NCBI GenBank assembly: GCA_002914805.1
Contig: JXTB01000166.1
Coordinates: 276,186 to 340,185 of the forward strand
Direction of reading: 5' to 3'
Source: Parasponia andersonii
Lineage: Eukaryota > Streptophyta > Magnoliopsida > Rosales > Cannabaceae
Length of the DNA: 64,000 nucleotides
Position 1 is the stretch's first letter; every line of letters begins with the position of its first letter. Made by a program: the position numbers and the translations under genes. Below are positions 1-11,811 of the stretch, in pieces. Below the pieces are notes generated by a model, which saw nothing but the letters and a program-made list of their open reading frames with translations, was not told the origin of the DNA and ran no database searches.

Positions 1-207
1 TCAAATTCAAATTAACTATTAGATAATATCCTATTTATTTAATTAATTCAAATTTAACATTATCCTAAAGTAAATCAAATTTAAAATAGGATAAAACAAA
101 AATAGATAACTATCCTAATCTAATTTGAATACTTTCCTATTTTAAAATTGGAATTCAAATTAAATAATTATATAATTAATTAACTAATTAATTAATTTAG
201 AAAAAAA

Positions 208-760
208 TTGGTAGTGGTAGAAACACCACCACCGTCGGCCTACGGGCTGTCACCGCCAAAAAGGGCGGTGAAAAATGGAGCAACAAGTGGTATTGAGCTG
301 GGCCGCTCGGCTATGATGCACGGCAAGGCTGTGTGCGCACTGGACGCAGCAGCCCCACACCCGGGTGCTGCACAGGCCGCGCACATGGGCTGTTGGTCAC
401 AAAGGCGAGCTAGCACAGTGTGCCACATGCTAGCAGCAAGTGCCGTGCGCAGGCCCGTCACTGGCATAGTGTGCCACACGCTGGCGCAGCAGGTACCGTG
501 CCATAAGCGCGCACTAGTCGCGTGTGCTGGGTGCACATAGTGCACCCGCCTCTCGCGAGCGCCGCACGGGCCATGCGCTAGCGTGCCGTGCATGCGAGCC
601 TTGCATGCAGGCTGCGCGACGTGCCGTGCATACGAGCCATGCACATAGGCCACGCGCGAATGTGGCCTGCTTGTCCACACCAGTGCCCAGCACCCGCGCA
701 CAGGCCGACTGCGAAGGTGAGCCATGCCCCTGGGGCTAGGGCTGGCCGAAAATATATATT
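208..760. other. G+C-rich island in the leader of copia F
   Basis: This is a sharply bounded G+C-rich block in a very AT-rich background. It is built of degenerate repeated words such as GTGCCGTGCAT and GAGCC-TGCAT; two successive copies are visible around 583-655. Open frames here on both strands follow from few stop codons in G+C-rich sequence and resemble no protein I know. An equivalent island is present at 22030-22490 in the related element G. Confidence 0.75.
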
Positions 761-1065
761 TTTTTTTAAATACTAAAAAATTTGAAAACATCAAAAATTC
801 TAGAAAAAAAATTAAGATTTTAAAGCTCATTGAAAACATGTTTATGAATCTATTCACCGTAAAATTCAAAAACACCCAAACTTAATTTTGCTAGAATCAC
901 AATCCACAATTTTTCTCACCATGAAAAAATCAATAGTATATATAATTAAATATCATTCATCAGCATGAATCATTTAACTATCATAAACAAAAATTGTTCA
1001 AATTCAATCACGTAACCTAGATATTCAATTCTAAATCAATATTATGCTATATATATAAACCTACA

Positions 1066-1078
1066 CTCTTGATACCAA
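1066..1078 (-). other. Primer-binding site of copia F
   Basis: On the minus strand the sequence just inside the LTR reads TTGGTATCAAGAG, close to the usual TGGTATCAGAGC complementary to the 3' end of initiator Met tRNA. It is one base from the LTR end at 1080. Confidence 0.7.
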
Positions 1079-1079
1079 T

Positions 1080-2495
1080 TGTTGATAAAATGACCTAACA
1101 CTTAGGAAAATCATGCATGCATGCAGATATGGAAAATATATTATCATATCATGAACGCAGCGGAAAAATTACAGATTTAGGTTTTAAAATTTTACATAAA
1201 AACAGTTTTCATAACCATATAACACATGCATCATATACAGGATCACGTACAACATAAATCAAATCTAGATACAAAACCTTAGAGATGAGACAATTTGGGC
1301 TTTGGGTCGATTTTTATAAATATGTCCAACTCATGAAACGTATTTATAAAAATACCAACTTCTGTGTAGAATCATTATTTTACACAATTTTATGAAACTA
1401 ATTTCGCAAATACCACCAACCAATTAATGAGCTTAATTGAGTTAGACAAGGGACCTAATGGATCCAAATAATCTAAGCTCCAATATTATGATAAATACAT
1501 AATAACTTTTATTATGGTATTTATATAAATATTATTAGTAAAGAGGACACTCCACTAAAAGCCCAATACTGCACTCTTAGATTAAATGTCATGTCTTTTA
1601 TAGAGATTTAATCAACTAACCTTGATTAACCGATCCATCTAGCATATTCTATACCACATATAGAATTCCTAGACAATGCCATAGTTGGATAGGTGAAATT
1701 ACCATAATACCTCTCCACCACCTATTTACTTTTAAGTTACCATCTTTCTATCAAGGAATAATATTGTCGATAATTTTATTCTCAATGGCCATTTAGACAA
1801 AATTATCAACCAATTCATAAAGTGAATACTAAGATCTTAGATTTAATTATTCCATGAATCTTGAAAGAACCCAAAGTGGCATTAATGTATAGTGTCCTTA
1901 ACTATTTGATGTTCCCATCAATTCATAAGCCATAACCTCCAATATGCCAGAGTTCACCTCTAATTTCATAGAGGTTAGTCTTTTAACAAATCAAAAGACT
2001 ATAACCCATGAAAGCAAGTCTAGTCAAACATCAAGGATTAAGATCTATATGCTAAGAGCTAGTTTGTGATAATATAAGAATTGAGTTACGGCACTCCAAT
2101 TCTTTATATTACCTGGTCCAGTTTAATACATAACTTGTTTATATTTTATTAGTGTTTCTATCAGAAGTTAGATACTTTAATGATTTGAGACACATTATTC
2201 CTGTTGAGATAGACAAACACTACAACCTATAGTAAATAAAGTATTCTATCTTTATTTATAGATTATAAACTATTTCATTTAGACTTAGATAAAGAAATAA
2301 GTCTTCCCATAATTAACACTTAATCATGTTTGTTTCTTTATATACATATAAAGTCATGGAATCTTTTTTAGATGAGTAAACTATTCAACTAAGATAGTTT
2401 AATCTAGCAAATATCATAATTGCATATAAGAGAAAGTTGTTTATACTCAAAAGGGTAAAATTAGAAATATGCTTTTTAGGGCAAAAATTCCAATA
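1080..2495 (-). repeat. 5' LTR of copia F
   Basis: In element orientation the LTR starts TATTGGAATTTTTGCCC near 2495 (expected TG changed to TA) and ends in ATCAACA at 1080, followed by the PBS. It shares long blocks with the right LTR of element G; for example a GCCCAATA-CTCTTAGATTAAATGTCAT stretch near 1560-1590 matches 23541-23575. The length of about 1.4 kb is normal for copia LTRs. The matching 3' LTR is outside the window, so the insertion duplication cannot be tested. Confidence 0.75.
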
Positions 2496-2522
2496 ATTTG
2501 TGCTTTTTGTTCATTAAAAATA

Positions 2523-4171
2523 TGTGTCTTTGAGTAATTTTAGTTTAGATTTTAAGTAATTTAAGGTTGTTTTGTTTTATTTTGGTTTAAATTTAGTTTA
2601 GTTTTATTTTATGTTACTTTATTAGGATTAGGTATTTTAATTTAATTAGATTAAGTTAATGTAATTTTAATTAGAATTTTATTAGTTTTTGGTTTTTTAA
2701 TTTATTTAATTTTGTTTGATTTAGGTTTACAAAAAGGAGAAAGGAAAAAAAGAATTAAAATTGGATTAAATAAAGGCTTCAAATGCGCGAGTTGAAGAAG
2801 AGGAGTCAATCGCCATTTTCAGCCGTTGGATGAATCTTGGGTCTGCCACACGTGCGTGTAAGATGGATTTATGGAGGAGGCATGTGGTCGAGATAGTAAC
2901 AATAGTGGTAGAGCCCGTGTTTGTAAGTGGGTTTAGTTAATCTCTCCTCGATCAGATCCAATGCTTCTGGTAACATGTACAATTGATCTGTTCTCCAATA
3001 AATCCTTGCCACATCACGTAGTCAAAGTCAGATTATTTTTTAACTAATTCAAAGCGATTTTGGTACTGAGCCTATGAATTTCTGCTTCATGGGATAATCC
3101 ACTTAGTACCAGATTTTGAATAAGAAATTTAGAAGAAAGAAAGAGAAAAAGAGAGTAAAGAAAAAAGTGCCACATCACTCATCTAATTATATTTTAGTAT
3201 AGGAATCCGTGAATGATTGAGAAACACTCTCTTTTCAGTTATAAAAGGACTACGGAAAAAGAAAAAAAAACATATTATTCGAAAGAGAAAAATATAGTAG
3301 TCCAAAAAAAGAGAGATTAATAGAGAGAGCAATTGGAGGCCAAATTGGAAGAGGAGGCTTGCAATTATTCTCAGTCATTCCCCACTTCGCTCAAATCTCG
3401 TTTGTTTAACTTTTAGTTTTTAGTTTTTCATTACGTTGCAAATTTTTATTTTTAGTTTTGTTATGAACTAAATTAATCTTCTAGGATTATAAGAGGATCT
3501 TTATATATAGTTTGAATTATGATATTTTCTCTTTGATTTTGTGATTTTAATTTATGAATTGCTTATTCTATCTTATTCTTAATACTTTTGAGTGCTTGAT
3601 TACTGCTTAAATTGATATTAGTAATCTGTATGAAATTAGAAAAGGAATTTCAAATTTAGACCCAGATAGAATAACACATGATCATGATTAGATGAGTTGT
3701 ATAGGATAGGAATATACCTACATAATATGTGCAATTGTTGAAAGACCTTAAGCTTAATGAATCTTTTCTTAATCTAATTCACATAAAAATATAGTGAGTT
3801 AATTAGAGGAGATATTTCTTCATGACTATCAGAAGAGGCTTTAGATACACTGAAGGACTTGATTACCAATTTAGATTAGATAGTAATTCAAAGAGGGTAA
3901 CTAATAATTTAAGTATACGTAGAGTAAAATTATAATCATAGATTTACTTTTATTAGTAATTTGATAAATTGCTTGTACTCTTTAATTTTGTTTTATTTAT
4001 TTCTTATCTTATTATAGTTTAAATTTTAATTTTAGAATTTTTAATTTGATTGTTTGAATAAATTGATAACTAATCTAGGTTAGTACTTAACGAATTATAG
4101 CAATTTCTCTGTGCGAACGATATCTTTATTACTTTTTCTATACGTCTACTTGCATATAAAAATCTATAACA
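2523..4171 (+). repeat. 5' LTR of gypsy B
   Basis: It matches the 3' LTR at about 10156-11811 over most of its length. Both share a TTATTAGGATTAGGTATTTTA block, a block of AGAGAGA purine runs, and the common end TAAAAATCTATAACA. The start at 2523 (TGTGTCTTTGAG) is chosen because it aligns with TGTACTTAGGG at 10156 and gives equal lengths (about 1.65 kb); it may lie some tens of bases to the left. Confidence 0.75.
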
Positions 4172-4173
4172 AG

Positions 4174-4194
4174 TTTTGGTGCCGTTGCTGGGGA
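4174..4194 (+). other. Primer-binding site of gypsy B
   Basis: The sequence TTTTGGTGCCGTTGCTGGGG follows the LTR by two bases. It is a slightly mutated form of TGGCGCCGTTGCCGGGGA, the Asp-tRNA-complementary PBS known from Athila-type elements. Confidence 0.8.
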
Positions 4195-4310
4195 AATTAT
4201 TTTATAATTTTTTGTTAATACTAATATCGATTAGTTGAGATTTAATTCAAACTTTATTTTTTTCTCTTTTTATTTTTTCTTTGATAATCTCTGGTACTCT
4301 TTAGCAATAC

Positions 4311-5780
4311 ATGAGACGTATGAGAAGTTAGGAGCTTTTGTCGTTAGATCCCGAGATTAAAAAAACTCTAAGAGATATTTAAAGAGTGAAAAATTGACAA
4401 GAAAATCCTTCAATACCACTGGGTGACCAGGATGAGACAAAGTCTCTGTATGATTATGCTATCTCATTGATTGATGGCCTTAATTCAACCATTCGAAGAC
4501 CTGCCAATAGTTATTCAGATGATTTAGAGTTCAATCCAATTTAAGGGACTACATAGAAATGACCCCAACCAGCACATTATGAATTTTCTGGGAATCTGTG
4601 ATACTTTTAAGCATAATAGAGCTTCTGATAATATAATCAGGTTTCGGCTTTTTTCTTTTTCTCTAAGGGATAAAGCTAAGAGCTAGTTGAACTTCTTACC
4701 AGCTAGGTCAACCACTACATGAGACGATTTGGTACAAAAGTATCTAACAAAGTTTTTCCTATCAGTAAAGATAGCCAAGTTGCGTAATGATATATCACTT
4801 CTTTCATCTAATTTGATAATGAATCATTATATGAGGCTTTGGAGCAGTATAAAGATATGTTGAGAAGATGGCCACATCATGGAATCCCGAAGTAGTTATT
4901 AGTTCTAACATTCTATAATGGCTTGATGAGACATTTGAGAACAATAGTTGATGTAGCAGCTAGAGGTATCTTGATGGAAAAATCGACTGAAGAAGCATAT
5001 GACCTAGTGAAGGAGATAGCGACCAGTAATTACCAGTGGCCTTCAGAAAGAATGAATGCAAAGAAAGCAGCCAACATATATAAATTAGAGACTATGACAT
5101 CCTTAGCCATATAAGTTAATGCTTTATACAAGAAGATTAACTCGATAGGAATTCAGGCAATGCATAGGCCATACATAGTTTGTAAAAGTTAGGGTGATAA
5201 TTACGTGATTGGCCAATGTTCCCTTAATATTGAATCAACATAGTATGTCAACAACTTTAACTGATAACAGAATAATCTCTACTTTAATTTCTACAACCTA
5301 GGATAGAAAAATTAACCTAATTTTCCTTGAATGACACCAGCAACCAAGGGTCCACTTTAGTTGGATGTTTTATGCCTCCACCTGGATTTGCACAACAAGC
5401 ATTGGCACTATAGCAAGAGAAAAAGCCATCACTTGAGGAGATGTTTATGTAATACATGGCCAAGAATGATGCAATTCTTCAAAATCAAGCTGCCACATTG
5501 AGATCCTTTGAGATGCAGCTGGGTTAGTTAGCCAATACTATTAATAATCATCCTCGAGGAACTATTAGAGAATACTAAGGTAAATCCAAAGAGAGAAAAC
5601 AAAGAGTAGTGCAAAGTCATCACATTGAAAACTGGTAAAGAAGTGCAAAGAAAAGTTGGAGAGCCTATTGCAACCGAGAGTGAGAATATTGAAGAGAAAC
5701 TACCCGAGGAGAGCCTACTAGAAGCAACATCTAAGCCTAAGACCGTTCATTATAACCCACTACCACCATTCCTACCAAAG
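4311..5780 (+). pseudogene. gag remnant of gypsy B
   Basis: The likely start is the ATG at 4311 (MRRMRS, followed by a stop where Gln is expected). Retroelement Gag wording can be read by shifting frame: ICDTFKHNRASDN and LRDKAKSWLN (Trp codon now TAG) near 4580-4700, and a longest clean frame at 4923-5114 with EEAYDLVKEIA. Gag forms the virus-like particle in the cytoplasm. I see no intact CCHC knuckle. Several in-frame stops and frameshifts make this a pseudogene. A low-complexity charged region (5600-5760) separates it from protease. Confidence 0.7.
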
Positions 5781-6551
5781 ATTTCAGCAAAAAAAGCTTG
5801 ACCAGTAGTTCTCAAGATTTTTTGAGATATTTAGAAAGTTGCATATTAATATCTCGTTTGTAGAAGCTCTGGAGCAAATGCCCAACTATATTAAATTCAT
5901 GAAGGATATTTTATCTAAAAAGAAAAGGTTGAGAGAGTTTGAGACAGTAATCTTATAGAGGAATGCAATGCTATCGTTCTCAAGAAATTACCTCCAAAGT
6001 TAAAAGATGCTTGTTGTTTTACTATTCTGTGCGATATCAGAGAGCAATTTTTTGGGTGAACATTATATGATTTGAGAGCCAGTATAAACTTGATGTCACT
6101 GACTATATTTAAAAGATTGGGTTTGGGGGAGGCAAGACTAACTACTGTCACCTTGTAGTTAGCTGATAGATTTCTTACGTACCCAAGGAGAATAGTCAAG
6201 GATGTTTTCATGAACGTTAATAAGTTTATTTTTTCCATAGACTTTATCATGCTAAACATGGAGGAGGAACAGGATATTCCTTTGATTTTAGGTAGACCAT
6301 TGCTAGCCATTAGAAGAATACTCACTGACGTACAAAAAGAAGAGTTGACTATGAGAGTACATAATAAAGAGGTGACATTCAATGTATTCAAAGCAATGAA
6401 GTTTCCAAGTGATTCTAAAGACTATTTTTGCATTAACGTCGTTGATAGAGTGGTTGATGAAGCTTATAGTAATACCACTATTAGAGACCTGCTTAAAGAC
6501 TCATTCATTAATTCATCTAATATGGAGCACAAGAAGCCAAGGAGTATTTGA
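5781..6551 (+). pseudogene. Aspartic protease remnant of gypsy B
   Basis: Frames near 5790-5930 read as the linker LEQMPNYIKFMKDILSKK, known just upstream of Athila/Tat proteases. The catalytic region near 6068 reads DLRAS, where DLGAS is expected, so the active-site glycine is replaced by arginine. It continues with INLM, FKRLGLGEA and, in the clean frame 6210-6551, DIPLILGRPLLA, the flap and C-terminal lobe of retropepsins. The protein would cleave the Gag-Pol polyprotein in the particle. It is inactive as written because of the Gly loss and an in-frame TAG near 6155. Confidence 0.75.
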
Positions 6552-6800
6552 ACTTACTGAATGTTGTACCTCGATTTGATAGGACTAAGCAAAAGTTTGA
6601 AGTCCTAGAGCGATCAAAGGACAATGAACCCCACACAAAACCACTGTTGAAAAACTACCCTCTTTAGAACTAAAGTCGTTGTTGAGTCATTTGCGTTATA
6701 CTTTCTTAGGTAAGTCCTCTATTCTTCTTATTATAATTTTAGCCGATCTTGATGAACTAAGCCATCTATTGAAGAACCGTCCTCTTTCGAACTAAAGCTG

Positions 6801-8330
6801 TTGCCGAGTTATTTACATTATGCTTTACTAGGCAAGTCCTCTACTATTCCTGTTATAATTTCAGCCAATCTTGATAACACACAGGAAAAAAAACTATTGA
6901 GAGTATTGAAAGAATATAAGAGAGCTTTGGGGTGGTTTATAGTAGAAATTCAAGGCATCAATCCATTCTTTTGTATGCATAAAATTCAGCTAGAAAATAA
7001 TCACAAGGCAATAGTGGAGCACCAATGGCGTTTAAATCCAATTATGAAAGAAGTAGTCAAAAAAGAGATAATAAAGTGATTAGATGCTGGAATTATTTAC
7101 CTAATTTCCGATAGCTCATAAGTAAGCCCGATACAATGTATTCCAAAGAAAAGTGGAATGATTGTGGTAGCTAACGATAATAACGAGCTTATTCCAATAA
7201 GAATAGTAGCCGGATGGAGAGTTTGTATAGACTACTGAAAATTAAATAAAGCAACTCAGAAGCATCATTTTTTAGTGCCCTTTATTGATCAAATGCTCGA
7301 TAGATTAGTAGGATATGATTACTATTGTTTCTTGGATGGATATTCAAGGTATAATCACATTACCATAGCGCTAGAAGATTAGGAGAAAACCACATTTACT
7401 TGTCCCTATGGAAATTTTGCTTTTAGAAAATATCCTTTTGTTTATGCAACACTCTAGCCATCTTCCAACGATGCATGATGGCAATCGTTACTGATATGTT
7501 TGAGTAATACTTAGAGGTGGTCATGGATGATTTCTTAGTTTTCGATTATTCATTTGACAGTTATCTATATAATTTAGTTCTTGTATTGAAACTTTGTGAA
7601 GAAACTAACTTGGTGCAAGAATATCATTTTATGGTCCATTAGAGTATTGTACTTGGGCATCGGGTTTCAATAAAAGAAATTGAAATTGACGAAGCAAAGA
7701 TAGAGACTATTGAGAAACTTCCTCCACCCGTAAATATAAAAAGGGTTCATAGTATTCTTAGACATACTAGATTTTATAGAAGATTCATCAAGGATTTTTT
7801 GAAGATTGCTAAACCATTGTGCAACTTGCTAGAGAAAGATGAAATTTTTAATTTTGACGAAGTATGCCTAGAAAACTTTACCACTTTGAAGAACGCCTAG
7901 TGATAGCTCTTATCATTGTTATGCCAGACTTATTCCTTTTGAGCTCATGTGCGATGCAAGCGATTATGCGATTAGGATAGTTTTAGGATAGTATAATGAG
8001 AAGATGTTTCATACTATTTATTACTCTAGGAAGACATTGAACGATACTCAAGTAAACTATATGACTACTGAGAAAGAGTTGTTGACTGTGGTATTTGCTT
8101 TAGATAAATTTAGATCCTATCTCATTGGAACTAAAGTAATTGTTTACATAAATCACTCTACAATCAAGTACCTCATTTTTTAAAAAAAAATGCAAAGCCT
8201 AGGTTGATTAGATGGATACTTCTATTACAAAAATTTGATCTTAAAGTGCAAGACTGAAAAGGAACAGAAAATCAAGTGGTAGACCACCTTTCAATATTGG
8301 AGAATGGGAAGAAAGAACGAGATACTACTC
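6801..8330 (+). pseudogene. Reverse transcriptase and RNase H remnant of gypsy B
   Basis: RT begins in the frame 6801-7079 (HQWRLNPIMKEVVKKEI) and continues with GWRVCIDY, FLDGYSRYN and the catalytic box VVMDDFLVF at about 7516-7536, which keeps both aspartates. The tether FYRRFIKDFLKIAKPL follows near 7770-7820. RNase H is recognisable as ELLTVVFALDKFRSYLIG near 8070-8130. TAG stops interrupt it in the fingers and palm, and there are frameshifts near 7440 and 7900. In life the product would copy element RNA to DNA and degrade the template. Confidence 0.8.
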
Positions 8331-8539
8331 TAATCAATGAATCTTTTCCTGATAAGTAACTCTTTAGCATCGAGTATGGTGTCATGTGGTATGCAGATTA
8401 TGTTAATTACCTTGTGAGCAAGCAGTTACCTCTAGATCTTATATTCTAATAGAAGAAAAAGTTTCTACATGACATAAAATACTATTTCTGGGATGAACCA
8501 TTTTTATTCAAGTAATGTGTTGACCAAATTTTACAGAGA

Positions 8540-9010
8540 TTTATTCTAAAGAAAGAAATAGAAGACATACTCCATCATTGTCACTCTTCTGAGTATGGAG
8601 GTCAATTTGGAGGTGAAAGGACCATAACAAAAGTCCTCCAATCGGGATTCTATTGGCTTACACTGTTTAAAGATGTGCATTATTTTGTCTCGAGGTGTGA
8701 TTAGTGTTAAATAGTGGGTAATATTTCTTGTCACTATGAAATGTCACTGAGTAATATTTAGAAGTGGAGATCTTTAATATCTTGGGTCATAGCAATAATA
8801 GATTATGTATCCAAATGGGTGGAAGCTGTAGCATTACTTACTAACGATTCAAAAGTAGTGATAAACTTCTTGAAAAAGAATATCTTTAATCTTTTTGGTA
8901 CCCCATGAGCTATGATCAGTGATAAGGGGATACATTTTTATAATAAGAACTTTGAAGCCCTTCTTACTAAATATAGTGTGACCCACAAGATTGCTAAAGC
9001 TTATCAATGA
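8540..9010 (+). pseudogene. Truncated integrase of gypsy B
   Basis: The zinc-binding region (HHCHSSEYGG near 8572) and part of the catalytic core (DYVSKWVEAVA near 8802 and MISDKGIHFYN near 8912) are readable, so two of the three DDE acidic positions are present. After AKAYQ near 9005 the coding homology stops and runs straight into the 3' noncoding region. The third catalytic residue and the C-terminal domain are missing, so this is a deletion derivative. Further stops lie at about 8701, 8708 and 8760. Confidence 0.75.
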
Positions 9011-10155
9011 AGTATTTCTTAGGAGGCAACTCATGAACTATGTTTTTTTCCTTTTAATTCTAAATCTTTAGGTTTCTTTTCTTTTGTTATGTTTTATTTG
9101 TTTTATTTTGTGTGTTTTAGATTCTTACATAAGTTTGGGGGTCGACGTGTGCATTTGAACGATTTAATTTGAAACCTCCACCTGCGTGTGAAAATCTAAG
9201 AGAGTTTCTTTATCTTCTCTTTCATTTTTAATATTGGGAATAATGTTAATTTTAAGTTTAGGGGTAGGGAGTTAAATTTTTCAATAAAAGGAAAAAATTA
9301 ATTAAAAAATTGAAAAAATTTTAAAAATAGATTAATTTTGTTTTATTAAGTTTTTTTTAGTTATGACCTAGTTTGATTGATCGAATATTGATGATAAGAT
9401 CTTAATTTAATTGAATAAAATTCTTTAGAAAATGATGAATGCTATTTATGTTTTTATGCTTGATTCTATGTTAGTTTGGTTTTGTTTATGATTCCTTGAA
9501 AATTTTGAGCACACAGATAATTGAATTAATTATTTTGCTTACTTGGACGAAGTTTATGTGAATTAAGTGCATCTTTATAATCTCATTGATAAACTCTAGA
9601 ACCTTTTTTATTATTACTTGAGGTGAAATCCTCAACTGAATTATATTAAAGATATGATTTAAGTCATCTTTGGATCATTTGAGCCCCTTTTAAGTTTACT
9701 ATTGACACTTATATATCTATAGCTTACCACTTTGAGCCTATATCGATATTTTTTTGACACCCATATTTTTAGCTTAAGCTTTTAAATGATTTTGAACATT
9801 CCACCTTACATCCAATAGCACATGTAATCTTTGTTGAAATGTTTTGAGTTATGTGATAATTTGGGAGGTAGGGTGGTATTGAGAACAATTATAAGAGGCA
9901 TTGGAAAGAAGAAGTGAGGTGCTATACCCTTGTGCAAAAAAAAAAAAGATAAAAATATGAAAATTTATAAATTTGGGGGTATAGTAGCTTATGAAAGAAG
10001 AAAAAAAAAAGAAGAAAAAATGATTAAAAAATGGTAAATTAGGAGGTATAGTGTTTCAATGAAAAAGAAGAAAATATGGAAGTAAAAAATAAGTTTGTGA
10101 GAACTATGTCAACAAAGTGTTGAGTTAAGTTGTATAGGAATCCGAAAATAAGTTA
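9011..10155 (+). other. 3' noncoding region of gypsy B
   Basis: This AT-rich stretch between integrase and the 3' LTR contains purine runs such as AAGTTTGGGGGTCG (near 9133), AAATTTGGGGGTATAG (near 9968) and A-rich runs near 9940-10020. One of these is probably the PPT or a decayed copy. No reading frame of note is present. Confidence 0.6.
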
Positions 10156-11811
10156 TGTACTTAGGGTAATTTTAGCTACAAAAATATCTATTATCCAACC
10201 TGTTACTTTAGCTTTACATTATAAGCTTAATAAGTTAGGGTAATTTTATTAGGATTAGGTATTTTATTTTAATTATTTTAAGTTAATTTAATATGAATTG
10301 GAATTTTATTAGTTTTAGGTTTTTGATTTTATTTAATTTTGTTTGCTTTAGGTTTTAAAAAAGGAGGAAGGAAAAAAAGAAAGAAAATCGGATTAAATAA
10401 AAGCTTCAGATGCACGAGTTGAAGAAGAAGAGTCAAGTGCCATTTTGAGCTGCTGGATCAATCTTTGCGTCCACCACACGTTCTCATGAGATGTACTCAC
10501 AGAGGAGGTGTGTGGAGGAGACATGATAGTGGAGGTACGGCCCGTATTTGTAAGTAAGTCCATTTTCTCTCTCCTTGATCAGATCCAATGCTTCTCATAA
10601 GGCGTACAATCGGCCTATTCTCCAATAAATGCTCGCCACATTATGTAGTCAAAATCAGATTTGTTCATGCAATTAAAGCCGGTTTTCGTGCCGAGCTTAT
10701 GAATTTTTGCCACGTGGGATAATTCACTTAGTACCAGATTTTGAATAAGAAAAATGGGAGGAAGAGAGAGAAAAGAAGACTAAATAGGAAATTACCATAA
10801 TACTCAACCTATTATATTTGCTAAAAGTAATCCTTGAATGATTAAGAAATACTCTTTTTACGGCTATAAAAAGACTACAGGACAAGAGAAAAAATACACC
10901 ATTCTAAAGAGAGAAATACTATAGTCTAAAAAGAGAGAGAGAGATTAATAGAGAGAGCAATTGGAGGTCAAGTTGGAAGAAGAGACTTGTAATTATTTTT
11001 AATTATTCTCCACTTTGCTCAAATCTCATTTGTTTAATTTTTATTTTTTAGTTTTTCATTATGCTACAAATTTTTATTTTTAATTTTGTTATGAACTTAA
11101 TTAATTTTCTAGAATTACAATGAGATCTCTATATGTAGTCTGAATTATGATGTTTCCTCTTTGATTTTTATAATTTTAATATATGAATTTATTTTCTATC
11201 TCGTTCTTAATGTTTTTGTATGCTTGATTACCACTTAAATTGATATTCGTAATCTGTATGAACTTGGAAGAAAAAATTCCAGATTTAAAGTTGGATAGAA
11301 TTACACATGATCATAATTAGATGAGTCTGTATAGGATAAGAATATATTTGCATAACATATGTAATTGTTGAAAGGCTTTAATTTTAATGAATTTTTTTTT
11401 AATCTAATTCACATAGGAATATAGTGAGTTAATTAGAGGAGATATTTCTATATGACTATCAGAAGAGGCTTTTAGATATATTAGAGTTCTTGATTGATAA
11501 ATTTGGGTTAGATAGTAATTCAAATAAGGTAGCTAGTGATTCAAGCATACGTAAAGTGAAAGTTATAATCTTAGGTTTATTTTCATTGGTGATTTGATAA
11601 ATTTTTTGCACTCCTTAATTTTTTTTATTTATTTCTTATCTTATTTTAGTTTAAATTTTAATTTTAGAATTTTTGATTTAATTTTTTAGATAAATTAATA
11701 ACTAATCTAGATTAATACTTAATAAATTATAGTAATTTGTCTGTCAGATATTGTTATTCATTATTTTATTATTTGTTGGATTAATGCGCTTGCGTATAAA
11801 AATCTATAACA
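10156..11811 (+). repeat. 3' LTR of gypsy B
   Basis: It pairs with the 5' LTR at about 2523-4171 and ends in the identical TAAAAATCTATAACA. The two copies differ by many substitutions and small indels, which points to an old insertion. Next to it, GCCAC at 11812 begins unrelated sequence. Confidence 0.75.

Larger units (their letters stand above)
1..1079 (-). mobile_element. Copia element F, 5' internal leader (partial)
   Basis: This is the untranslated leader of a minus-strand Ty1/copia element that enters the window from the left. It lies directly inside a PBS (1066-1078) and an LTR (1080-2495). Reading leftward from the PBS there is an AT-rich spacer, a G+C-rich island (about 208-760) and an AT block of AAATTTGAATT-like words (1-200). 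The same order of blocks is seen in the leader of element G (21240-22850), so the two belong to one family. The gag of F must lie left of the window. The short frames inside the G+C-rich island are not supported as genes. Confidence 0.7.
2496..11811 (+). mobile_element. Decayed Ty3/gypsy element B (Athila/Tat type)
   Basis: This element has two related LTRs (about 2523-4171 and 10156-11811), an Asp-tRNA-type PBS and internal gag, protease, RT, RNase H and IN remnants in the order typical of gypsy elements. The PBS class and the Gag and protease wording (for example ILGRP) fit the Athila/Tat group. All coding parts carry stops and frameshifts, so the element is dead. Its left end abuts the LTR of copia F. 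I could not find a matching target duplication, so the exact outer boundaries are uncertain. Confidence 0.8.

Noticed and set aside
208..875. Overlapping frames of up to 211 codons on both strands
   Set aside because: They follow from few stop codons in the G+C-rich island, have no motif, and the same kind of frames arises in the parallel island at 22030-22490.
5915..6391. 158-codon minus-strand frame
   Set aside because: It is the antisense of the protease region of gypsy B, which has clear sense homology.
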